DNA of 9,094 bases from Candidatus Aminicenantota bacterium. GTDB taxonomy: Bacteria; Acidobacteriota; Aminicenantia; S016-38. The notes under the pieces were generated by a model. That model was given only the letters and a program-made list of their open reading frames with translations. It was not told the origin of the DNA and ran no database searches. The DNA is taken from NCBI GenBank assembly GCA_027062035.1, contig JAMOUL010000180.1, positions 1-9,094 on the forward strand. Reading direction: 5' to 3'. Below are positions 1-6,777 of the stretch, piece by piece. How positions within the stretch are numbered: position 1 is the stretch's first letter; each line of letters opens with the position of its first letter. Both the position numbers and the translations under genes were made by a program.

Positions 1-8
1 CCCTAAGA

Positions 9-2852
9 ATGAGAATATTAACCTGGGAAAAGATGACCATGGTCCCCGGGAAAAGAGGTAGAAGAGTAAAGCTTTTTCCTGTGGAGGCCCGGGGACTGGA
101 AATTCAGGAAGTGAAGGATGTAAAACCTCTCTATGCAACATTAAGAGGGAACGAAGGCACAAACTACCCTCTCAGAAAGGGGAAAAACATATTCAAGCTC
201 GTTTACGACCCCCTTCCGCTTTTTCCCCCCGGAACCTACAGAAGCCAGAGGGAAATCTTTCTGCAGAGGCTGGTAAGGGAAAGAAACTACAGGATTGAGA
301 GAGGGTTTTATATTCCTGTAGCCCGGAGTAAGACTTACAAAATTGCAAATACCCTTGGATACTGGAAAAACTTTAAGGAACAGCTTTCAAGGCTAAATCA
401 TATTATCGGGAAAGAAGGTATCTATTCAAGAATGCCCTGCTTTAGAATGGAACTGGATCTAAAAGCAAAGGATAAGGATTACAACGGGAACTCCCTCATC
501 TGGTTTTACGCTTCATCTCCCGGACCGGGCTGGAAAACTTCCCTCAGTCTTTCAGGCTGGAAACCCGCATTCAAACGCGAAGGCTGGGTTTGCGGCGAAT
601 TGTGGTCACCTCACTTCAGAGGGACAAGAAAAAGATACTTTAAGGCTATTCTCCCCCTATCTTTTAAACCAGAGGTTAAGAATTTCCTACTTTCTTCCAG
701 CGCCTTTCTGTTTGTCAATGGAATCCCTGTTGGAAATGGCGCAGAACTCCTTAAAAGTCTGAAAATCGGTAATAATGTCCTGTCCCTGATGCTTGAAATC
801 AGCGGGATTAAAGAGAACAATGTCCCATTAAAAATTGAGAAAAATCTGGATTTGAGCTTCTCCAGCAGAGGAACCAGAAAACCTGCAACACCTGAAAAAA
901 TGGGAGGAAAAATAGTGGACAGGGATTCCTTTTCCCTCCCTGCAATAAAGCTCACTGAAGATTACTCTCCGTTAAAGTCCGGCGATGAGATAGCAATCGG
1001 TGGAAAAATCCTCATGGTACTTCCGCAAGGCAGGGAAATCAAGGTTTCAATCGGCAACAGAACCTTTACCATAAAAAGCATTGACAGGGAAAAGGAAAAT
1101 TCGCTTTTTGAATACTCGGCTTCAGTAAAACATTTTGCCCTGGGAGATACAGTGTTTCTATGGGAGAACAGGATAGGGATCTTAAGGTTGAAAACCAATG
1201 CCAGAATAAACCCTTATCCGGGTAAAGTTTACACTCTTGAAGTAAAGGGGGATAATCTTTTAATTTCCAGAGGAGGAAAAAGCTTTTCAGTAAAAACCGG
1301 AGAAAACTTCGAAATTGCTGGAATACGATGGAAGTTCATCAAAAACCGAAGGGGAGTATTATCCTATCCATGCCTCAGTTTAAAGGGGTGGGGAAGGTGT
1401 TACAGTTTCCAGAACGGAGCTCTCTCCACCATTTTAGGGATAAAGGGAATCTCCCATGGACTTGAGTGGAAATTCAGAGACCTTCTTTCAAGAAAGGACA
1501 CAACTATATATCTATCCATAGATGATGATCTTCAGAAAATAGTTTCAGACATTCTTGAAGGGGAAATTATCAGAATAAAACTCAGGGAAAGGGAAGCGGC
1601 AGGAACCCTTGAGTCCCGGATAAAGGCCGTTGAAAGGAAACTCTCCACACTGAAAAAACGATATCGTAAAAATCCCTCAGGGACTCTGGTCTCACGTATT
1701 CTATCGCTGGAAAAACAAAAGGAAAACATGATTGCAAGATACAGAAAACTAAAAAATCCCTTTTATGAAGGGGCAATTCTTCTAATGAACCAGGACGGAG
1801 AGATACTGGCGGCAGCCAGTTATCCCTATCTTCCCCTGAGAAAAAAAGCGGTTTTAAAGGGAATTCTCTCAGGAAAAAGCAATTATCTTATAAACCGGTG
1901 CTGGGAAGACATTTACACCCCGGGCTCAACCTTCAAGCTTGTGGACTCCATCGCTTTTCTTGAATCTTCAAACCCATGGATAAAAAGGCTTCTCAGGCGC
2001 TTTCCTTTTTCCGGAAAGGATTCCACAAATTTGAAGGGTAAAAGGCTACTATCAGGACAACCCATAGATTTTAACCTGAGAAATTTTCGAGAGGAGGAAA
2101 TTAGGGAAAAAAACTGTTCACTGGAAAATGCTCTTGCAAACTCTTACAACGTTTACTTTGCCTATATTTCCATGCATTCTTATCCGCCACTTCTTAAGGG
2201 AATTTCACTCAGCTTATTTCCGATAAACTACTTTAAGAAGGAATTTCCCCTACTTAAATATGCTGAAGAACTGGGATTCAATTCAAGCATAAATCTCATT
2301 CAAACACCTGGAATTGGCCTTCTAACAACTCCTTCCATTTTTCCGGTCAACGCCTATAAACTTAATGAGATAGCACATTATTCCATAGGTCAGGCTGACC
2401 TGAAGGCATCTCCCCTCCAGATGGCTCTCGTGGCCCTTTCCATTTATAGAAGAGGAAAACTTGCATACCCCTCTTTGCTACGAAAGATAAGAACAGAAGA
2501 AAATGTTTATTCCTTCTCAAAAAAGCAGAAGACTGTTTTCAGTGAAAAAACAGCCTGGAGAATCGAAAAGGCCATGAACAGGGTAATAACAGAAGGTACG
2601 GCAAAAACTGCCTTTAAAGGCTGGTTCTACAGGAATAGAATTTTCGCAAAGACAGGAACAGCTGAAACCGCACTGTATAAGGACAACGCTCTGTTTACAG
2701 GCTACTTCAAAGTTGAGAAGGGAAAAGCTGTAATCTTCACCATTATTATACCCCGCTCCGGTGTAGGGGGAAGAATTGCAGCACCAATTGCCAGAAAATT
2801 ACTGGAATCCTATTTATATTACAGGACAAAACTTATCACATTAAAAAGATAA
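9..2852 (+). CDS. Penicillin-binding transpeptidase (class B, FtsI/PBP2-like), large atypical N-terminus, probably 5'-partial
   Basis: Peptidoglycan D,D-transpeptidase that would cross-link peptide stems in the periplasm. Numbered from the ATG at 9, the catalytic motifs are STFK (nucleophile Ser640, Lys643), SYN (712-714) and KTGTAE (881-886). Other family signatures are SIDDDLQ at 503-509, GAILLMNQDG from 588, IGQ followed by SPLQMA before the KTG, and AAPIA near the C-terminus. The order and completeness suggest an active enzyme. Two things are odd. About 500 residues precede the catalytic domain with no recognisable membrane anchor or standard dimerisation domain; residues about 195-262 look like a beta-sandwich (FLFVNG, GNNVLSLMLEI). 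Also, a charged, probably coiled-coil stretch (about 515-585) sits between SIDDDLQ and GAILLMN, where relatives have a short link. The ATG at 9 has no ribosome binding site and the frame is open to the window edge, so the true start, and perhaps a membrane part, is likely upstream. Transpeptidase identity is secure; cellular role (division or elongation) is unknown. Confidence 0.9.
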   Translation: MRILTWEKMTMVPGKRGRRVKLFPVEARGLEIQEVKDVKPLYATLRGNEGTNYPLRKGKNIFKLVYDPLPLFPPGTYRSQREIFLQRLVRERNYRIERGFYIPVARSKTYKIANTLGYWKNFKEQLSRLNHIIGKEGIYSRMPCFRMELDLKAKDKDYNGNSLIWFYASSPGPGWKTSLSLSGWKPAFKREGWVCGELWSPHFRGTRKRYFKAILPLSFKPEVKNFLLSSSAFLFVNGIPVGNGAELLKSLKIGNNVLSLMLEISGIKENNVPLKIEKNLDLSFSSRGTRKPATPEKMGGKIVDRDSFSLPAIKLTEDYSPLKSGDEIAIGGKILMVLPQGREIKVSIGNRTFTIKSIDREKENSLFEYSASVKHFALGDTVFLWENRIGILRLKTNARINPYPGKVYTLEVKGDNLLISRGGKSFSVKTGENFEIAGIRWKFIKNRRGVLSYPCLSLKGWGRCYSFQNGALSTILGIKGISHGLEWKFRDLLSRKDTTIYLSIDDDLQKIVSDILEGEIIRIKLREREAAGTLESRIKAVERKLSTLKKRYRKNPSGTLVSRILSLEKQKENMIARYRKLKNPFYEGAILLMNQDGEILAAASYPYLPLRKKAVLKGILSGKSNYLINRCWEDIYTPGSTFKLVDSIAFLESSNPWIKRLLRRFPFSGKDSTNLKGKRLLSGQPIDFNLRNFREEEIREKNCSLENALANSYNVYFAYISMHSYPPLLKGISLSLFPINYFKKEFPLLKYAEELGFNSSINLIQTPGIGLLTTPSIFPVNAYKLNEIAHYSIGQADLKASPLQMALVALSIYRRGKLAYPSLLRKIRTEENVYSFSKKQKTVFSEKTAWRIEKAMNRVITEGTAKTAFKGWFYRNRIFAKTGTAETALYKDNALFTGYFKVEKGKAVIFTIIIPRSGVGGRIAAPIARKLLESYLYYRTKLITLKR

Positions 2853-2871
2853 TCAAAACCTCGCCTGAACA

Positions 2872-2909
2872 TTCGACAATTTCGTCGAATGTTCGACAAA
2901 ATTGTCGAT
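2872..2909. promoter_or_regulatory. Two tandem 18-bp palindromes, probable upstream activator (enhancer) site
   Basis: Four copies of the half-site TTCGACAA start exactly 10 bases apart in alternating orientation: TTCGACAA (2872), TCGTCGAA (2882), TTCGACAA (2892) and TTGTCGAT (2902). Two of the four differ from the consensus by one base. They form two palindromes, 2872-2889 and 2892-2909, whose centres are 20 bases (about two helical turns) apart. Measured from the likely start site of the sigma-54 promoter downstream, the centres lie near -93 and -73, a usual place for NtrC-family enhancer-binding proteins. The palindromes are seen directly; their role as an activator site is inferred. The same bases could instead act as an RNA hairpin. 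Confidence 0.6.
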
Positions 2910-2915
2910 ATTTTT
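2873..2915 (+). terminator. Possible intrinsic terminator of the transpeptidase gene
   Basis: In RNA, 2873-2888 pairs with 2893-2908: ten pairs, one C-A mismatch, then five more pairs closed by an ATGT loop. TATTTTT follows at 2909-2915. It begins 20 bases after the transpeptidase stop codon, so it could end that transcript. The stem is not very GC-rich, and the same bases form the tandem palindromes, so the hairpin may only be a by-product of a protein-binding site. A competing perfect 11-bp hairpin (2867-2877 with 2884-2894) would prevent it from forming. Confidence 0.5.
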
Positions 2916-2946
2916 AAAGAAACTCCGCTAATAGACCGCTCTCTTG

Positions 2947-2964
2947 CTGGCATAGTTCTTGCTT
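2947..2964 (+). promoter_or_regulatory. Sigma-54 (RpoN) -24/-12 promoter
   Basis: CTGGCATAGTTCTTGCTT matches the known sigma-54 consensus YTGGCACG-N4-TTGCW at nearly every position. GG lies at 2949-2950 and GC at 2961-2962, with the required ten bases between them. Transcription would start near 2973-2975, giving a leader of about 28 bases that contains the AGGAGGTG ribosome binding site of the SH3b-TPR gene. Sigma-54 promoters need an ATP-driven activator bound upstream, and the tandem palindromes at 2872-2909 are well placed for one. The motif is directly visible; promoter activity is inferred. Confidence 0.75.
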
Positions 2965-3001
2965 CTTAATCTATATGATGTATTTCAGGAGGTGTTTTCA
3001 A

Positions 3002-3733
3002 ATGATGAAGAGGTATATTGTCTTTTTTATATTTATACTTTTAGTATCGCCCGGATTGGTTCATGGAAAGGAGGTCAAATTTGCGATAATAAACGCTTCG
3101 GGTGCGAATATCAGGGAAAAACCCACCACGAAGGCCCCTATAATTACAGTGGCCAGATACGGAGAAAAATTTGAGGTGGTGGAAGACCTCGGTCCCTGGC
3201 TAAAAATAAAACTTCCGGATGGCAGGATTGGTTTTGTCTGGACTCCACTGACAAGAATAGAAGTTCAGAAAATAATAGAAAAGATTGTTGAAGTTAAAAA
3301 AACTCCCCGGCCAGAACCCAAGCCTGTTATAGTTCCGGAAAAAAAGAAGAAAGAAGTAAAGCCCATCATGGAAAAACCTCTTCCGCCTACAGCTGAAGGA
3401 AAATTACGCTATGGAAAAAAACTTTATTACAAGGAGAAATATAAAGAAGCAATATCTGTTCTTGAAAAAGCAATAGCGGATGCATCTGTCCTGGAAAACG
3501 AAGGGAAAAGAAGGCAGATTTCTGCAGATGCATATTTCCTTATAGGTCTTTCCTACGTGGAACTGAAAAAGGAAGACAGAGCAAAGGAGGCTTTTAAGAA
3601 AACCCTTAAACTTGTACCGGATTATTCCCTGAACGTTACCTACGAAGAATATGGACGTAAAGTAATGAATTTATGGAAACAGGCAGAAGAGGAACTTGAA
3701 CAGGAAGAAATTAAAAAAAGATTAAAAAAATAA
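3002..3733 (+). CDS. Secreted SH3b-domain protein with C-terminal TPR repeats
   Basis: Probable periplasmic scaffold of 243 residues; no enzymatic motif is seen. Residues 1-22 are a Sec signal peptide (positive start, hydrophobic core, likely cut after HG). Residues 24-87 form a bacterial SH3 domain (SGANIREKP, LGPWLKIK, GRIGFVW); such domains often bind peptidoglycan or peptides. A Pro/Lys-rich linker (about 99-130) leads to two TPR-like helical pairs (about 132-165 and 173-208), and the C-terminus is charged. The start is placed at 3002 because AGGAGGTG at 2987-2994 lies seven bases before it. An in-frame ATG at 2975 would add nine residues, but it lacks a ribosome binding site and lies at the predicted transcription start. 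The SH3b domain closely resembles that of the next gene, whose ATG is ten bases beyond this stop codon. It is probably the first gene of the sigma-54-driven operon. Domain calls are firm; the partner is unknown. Confidence 0.88.
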   Translation: MMKRYIVFFIFILLVSPGLVHGKEVKFAIINASGANIREKPTTKAPIITVARYGEKFEVVEDLGPWLKIKLPDGRIGFVWTPLTRIEVQKIIEKIVEVKKTPRPEPKPVIVPEKKKKEVKPIMEKPLPPTAEGKLRYGKKLYYKEKYKEAISVLEKAIADASVLENEGKRRQISADAYFLIGLSYVELKKEDRAKEAFKKTLKLVPDYSLNVTYEEYGRKVMNLWKQAEEELEQEEIKKRLKK

Positions 3734-3743
3734 AGGAGGCAAC

Positions 3744-5384
3744 ATGAGAAACTTTTTTGACAGAAAAGGGATTATTTATCCCTTGATATTTTTCTTAATG
3801 GTATTTCTTACGGGAATAGGGAATTCTTTAAATGCTCAAACCGAAAAGAAATATGCGGTCGTAATAAGCTCAGGGGCTAACATCCGATCAGCTCCATCAA
3901 CAAAGGGCGAAATTGTCTACGTGGCAAAATCCGGGGAAAGGATGGAAATGTTAGAAGATCTTGGAACCTGGATAAAGGTAAAAACCAAAACCGGAGTGGA
4001 AGGCTACGTATGGGTCAAACTCGTTAGAGTTGAAGTTGAAAAAATAGCTGAGCCTGCCAAACCTGCGGCTCCTCCCAAACCAGCAGAACCGCAGGTAGCA
4101 AAACCCGCTGTTCCGGCCTCCGGAGTTCAAACCACTGAAGCAAAGAAGCATTCAAATACCGCAATTTACTTTATTGGAGGCGTGGTGGTCGCAGGAGCAG
4201 CTGCATACTTCCTCTTCAGAAAGGGAGGATTACTTAACAAAGGAACTGCTATTTTAAAGGTAACTTCAGATCCTTCTGAGGCAACTGTCTATGTGGATGG
4301 TGCTGAGCAATGTACAACCCCATGCACAGTGGAAAACGTAAAACCTGGCACCCATACCATAAAGGTGGAAAGAGAATTTTATGGAAAATGGGAAAAGGAA
4401 ATGGATCTAAAGGGACATCAGGAATATTCAATAGATGCCACACTCGCACCATTTAAATATGAATTTGACTCCTGTTTTGGAAATTATGGAAGCGGATATG
4501 GACAGTTTAATTATCCCTGGGATCTCACAATAGACAATAACGGAAATATATATGTGGCAGATCACGGAAACGACAGAGTACAAAAGCTCTCAGCTTCAGG
4601 AATTTTTATAAGCGCAGTTTCTGCTTCAGGAGTTGGTGGAATCAAGTTTTCTTCCGCCAATAATTCTCTGTACGTTACAGGTAACCTCTATGACGATTTG
4701 GGAAGATTAACATTAGCCCTGTCCTGGGTCTTTGATAAAAGTGTTGGACTTTCCCATGCGAGAAGTCTCGGAGTGGATGCTTCTGGAAACGTTTACATAG
4801 CAGATGGGCAACACGGAAGGATATTGAAAACCGACCCTAATGGCAATGTTCTGACATCATGGGTTGTAGAAAATACCAATAGCTGGCCAGAAGATGCAGA
4901 AGTCGGACCCAACGGAGATGTTTATGTATCCTCATGGCATTTAAATAAAATAATAATCTATTCCCAGAGCGGAACAAAAAAAGGTGAATTTCCGACTTCC
5001 GTAAGTGGACCCCGGAGTATAGCCATCGATCCTGAAAATAATGTGTATGTGGTATCGTCAGGAAACCATAAAGTTTACAAATTCCTTTCAGACGGCACTC
5101 ACAAAATAACAATAGGAAAAGGATATGGAAGCAGTGGTGGATACTTAAAGCATCCGTGGGGAATAGCTGTTACTAACACAGGAGACATCTTTGTATCAGA
5201 TAAAAATAATCATCGCATATGCCGCTGGACCCTCTCGGATGAAACCACCGCTACAGGCACTGCAACGATCACATCCAGACGCATTCAGGGATCTTCCATC
5301 AGTGGCAATGGACTGCACAGAAACATTCCTTCAATGATAGGCGTGGAAAAACTTCACCATAAACCGAAGAGGATTAAGAAATAA
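3744..5384 (+). CDS. Membrane protein with SH3b, PEGA and NHL beta-propeller domains
   Basis: A 546-residue modular envelope protein, probably a protein- or glycan-binding scaffold. In order: signal peptide (1-31, likely cut at NA/Q); SH3b domain (about 35-98; SGANIRSAPSTKG, GYVW) paralogous to the preceding gene's; Pro/Ala/Lys linker (102-130); a Gly/Ala-rich membrane segment (140-158) followed by Arg-Lys; and a PEGA domain (about 167-234; SDPSEATVYVDG, VKPGTHTIKV) with a C-TTP-C pair at 190/194 that could form a disulfide. About six NHL repeats follow (about 245-496; for example YPWDLTIDNNGNIYVADHGN and HPWGIAV...SDKNNHRI), predicting a six-bladed propeller, and the tail is basic. Blade two is degenerate. 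AAAGGAGG at 3732-3739 overlaps the upstream stop codon and supports the start. The topology is puzzling: a cleaved signal peptide plus the 140-158 helix would put PEGA and NHL in the cytoplasm, where a disulfide is unlikely. Domains are clear; function is unknown. Confidence 0.88.
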   Translation: MRNFFDRKGIIYPLIFFLMVFLTGIGNSLNAQTEKKYAVVISSGANIRSAPSTKGEIVYVAKSGERMEMLEDLGTWIKVKTKTGVEGYVWVKLVRVEVEKIAEPAKPAAPPKPAEPQVAKPAVPASGVQTTEAKKHSNTAIYFIGGVVVAGAAAYFLFRKGGLLNKGTAILKVTSDPSEATVYVDGAEQCTTPCTVENVKPGTHTIKVEREFYGKWEKEMDLKGHQEYSIDATLAPFKYEFDSCFGNYGSGYGQFNYPWDLTIDNNGNIYVADHGNDRVQKLSASGIFISAVSASGVGGIKFSSANNSLYVTGNLYDDLGRLTLALSWVFDKSVGLSHARSLGVDASGNVYIADGQHGRILKTDPNGNVLTSWVVENTNSWPEDAEVGPNGDVYVSSWHLNKIIIYSQSGTKKGEFPTSVSGPRSIAIDPENNVYVVSSGNHKVYKFLSDGTHKITIGKGYGSSGGYLKHPWGIAVTNTGDIFVSDKNNHRICRWTLSDETTATGTATITSRRIQGSSISGNGLHRNIPSMIGVEKLHHKPKRIKK

Positions 5385-5430
5385 GGGTTTAATTTGAATC
5401 CAGGCGAATCAAAAAATAAAAAGAGGTAAA

Positions 5431-6264
5431 ATGAGAAAATTTCTTATCGTTCTCACAATCATATTTCTGATGACAGGGGTAGCACTATCTCAGGTAGCTT
5501 TTAAGCTAAATGGGGGAATGGCCTATATCTCTGGCAACGATCTTAATAATGGAATTCAGGGCTTCAATGACTGGTTAGCAGCTAACGCAACAGATGCAAC
5601 AGGTCAACGCAAGAAATTAACCACAGGCATGAATTTCGGTGGGGAAATACTCTATAATCTCACAGAAAATTCTGCTATAGGATTGGGAATTAACTACTTT
5701 AAAATTTCCAGGAACAACGAGGTTAGCTATACCATACCTCCGGGATGGCCGGGTTCTATAAAGGAAAAACCCGAAATTAAGGTAATTCCAATAACATTGA
5801 ATTTCTATTATTTCTTTCCTGTAAGCTCCACCATCAATCTCTACATCAAAATAGGAGGCGGCTATTATCTAACAACATTCGATTATGAGCAATATTCTTC
5901 TTCGATCTTCGGTGAAGGCACAGACACACTCCATGTAAGCAAGGGAGTCGTAGGATTCCAGGGGGGAGCTGGAATTGAAATTCCTCTGGCTTCCAGTATT
6001 TCCTTTATAGTTGAAGGTAGCGGAAGATATGCCACGATTTCCGAACTTGTTGGTGATTGGACTTCCAGGGGAACCAGTATTCTGGGATCCTGGGATAAAA
6101 GTGGTACCGGAGCTTTATGGTACGGAAAGGATACTTTAAATGGTGTATCCTATCCATGGATCGCTGTAAATCCCACTGCTCCAGGCTGGCTGGAAAATCC
6201 TGCCGTGGCGTCTCTCAACATTTCAGGCTTTACGGCATCTGCAGGGATAAAGATAGGATTTTAA
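5431..6264 (+). CDS. Outer-membrane beta-barrel protein
   Basis: A 277-residue protein with a signal peptide (1-20, cut at ALS/Q) and alternating hydrophobic/aromatic strands throughout (for example AIGLGINYFKI, INLYIKIGGGYYLTTF, SISFIVEGSGRYA). It ends in SAGIKIGF; a terminal Phe after alternating residues is the known recognition signal for the BAM outer-membrane assembly machine. The size suits a small barrel of roughly 8-10 strands of the OmpW/OMP_b-brl type, but I cannot name the subfamily. Likely surface loops are about 40-62 and a Trp/Gly/Ser-rich stretch at about 207-252, long enough for ligand or partner binding. A weaker AAGAGGT site at 5421-5427 precedes the ATG. It is the last gene before a strong terminator and probably belongs with the two SH3b genes upstream, supplying the outer-membrane part of the assembly. 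Porin, adhesin or structural roles all remain possible. Confidence 0.82.
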   Translation: MRKFLIVLTIIFLMTGVALSQVAFKLNGGMAYISGNDLNNGIQGFNDWLAANATDATGQRKKLTTGMNFGGEILYNLTENSAIGLGINYFKISRNNEVSYTIPPGWPGSIKEKPEIKVIPITLNFYYFFPVSSTINLYIKIGGGYYLTTFDYEQYSSSIFGEGTDTLHVSKGVVGFQGGAGIEIPLASSISFIVEGSGRYATISELVGDWTSRGTSILGSWDKSGTGALWYGKDTLNGVSYPWIAVNPTAPGWLENPAVASLNISGFTASAGIKIGF

Positions 6265-6268
6265 TATA

Positions 6269-6296
6269 AATAAGGGGGGGTTGCCCCCCTTATTTT
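6269..6296 (+). terminator. Strong intrinsic terminator
   Basis: An 11-bp perfect stem (6269-6279 with 6284-6294, including six G-C pairs) is closed by a GTTG loop, and TTTT follows at 6293-6296. It starts five bases after the beta-barrel stop codon and fits the rho-independent pattern well. Only 15 bases separate it from the next start codon, so the downstream genes must rely on read-through or on a promoter located inside or before the hairpin. Confidence 0.85.
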
Positions 6297-6311
6297 CAAA
6301 GGAGGTATTAT

Positions 6312-6761
6312 ATGAAGAAAATTTTCCTCTTAGCTTCGATATTGCTTTTTCTGTCGTCCTGCCAGGTGGCAGAAAGGCTGGCAATTGCAAACTGCAAATA
6401 TTCCTTCCTTAACATTGTTCCGGAAAGAATAGGGTTAACTTCAATGGACCTGAAACTTTCCATTCAGGTTGATAACCCCAATCCGATAGACGTAGTACTC
6501 GACAGGATAGGATTTGACTTTTTTGTAAACAATTCCAAGGTTTTTACCGGAGATATGAATAATAGACTGACCATTCCTGCAGGAGGAACTGAAGTAATTG
6601 AGCACACTGTACACCTATCCTATCTTAGAACAGGTATTGCCATAATAAGAGCAATAAAGCGAAAAGAAGCATACTATACCCTGCGAGGAAGGGCCACCTA
6701 CGACACTAAATTCGGGAGATTTACCTTTCCGGTAAAAATAACCTCCGGAGAAATAAGATAA
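6312..6761 (+). CDS. LEA type 2 (LEA_2/WHy-like) lipoprotein
   Basis: A 149-residue lipoprotein. The N-terminus ends in the lipobox LSSC, with lipidated Cys17. Residue +2 is Gln, not the Asp that retains lipoproteins in the inner membrane, so outer-membrane attachment is likely if the E. coli rule applies. Residues about 35-145 match the LEA-2/WHy beta-sandwich: LKLSIQVDNPNPIDVVLDRI, then a second strand pair (FFVNNSKVFTGD), IPAGGTEVIEHTV, and a closing strand (GRFTFPVKITSGEI). The NPN motif is the hallmark of the family. Bacterial members are usually small envelope lipoproteins of undefined role; many sit beside secretion or stress genes. AAAGGAGGT at 6298-6306 gives a strong start. The gene lies 16 bases before the first CsgG-family gene, so the two probably act together in the periplasm. 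An extra Cys at 28 is of unknown meaning. Confidence 0.85.
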   Translation: MKKIFLLASILLFLSSCQVAERLAIANCKYSFLNIVPERIGLTSMDLKLSIQVDNPNPIDVVLDRIGFDFFVNNSKVFTGDMNNRLTIPAGGTEVIEHTVHLSYLRTGIAIIRAIKRKEAYYTLRGRATYDTKFGRFTFPVKITSGEIR

Positions 6762-6777
6762 TTTTCAGGAGTAAAAG

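Noticed and set aside
611..955. Minus-strand open frames of 60-114 codons across the window (for example 611-955, 962-1198, 4837-5112, 8366-8584, 8820-9056)
   Set aside because: They lie opposite well-supported + strand genes, show no recognisable domains and look like antisense shadows.
2867..2908. SOS (LexA/Cheo) box or CIRCE heat-shock element
   Set aside because: GAAC and GTTC occur, but not with the four-base spacing of a Cheo box, and the TTAGCACTC/GAGTGCTAA arms of CIRCE are absent.
2975..3001. Earlier in-frame ATG for the SH3b-TPR gene
   Set aside because: No ribosome binding site precedes it, it lies at the predicted sigma-54 transcript start, and it would put a polar MMYFRRCFQ stretch before a good signal peptide. 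AGGAGGTG is ideally spaced for 3002.
2959..3174. 71-codon + strand frame overlapping the start of the SH3b-TPR gene
   Set aside because: It is out of frame with the real gene, has no ribosome binding site and begins inside the sigma-54 promoter.
5394..5412. Imperfect inverted repeat TTGAATC-N5-GAATCAA between the NHL and barrel genes
   Set aside because: Only 6 of 7 positions match, no T-run follows, and such short repeats arise by chance in AT-rich spacers.
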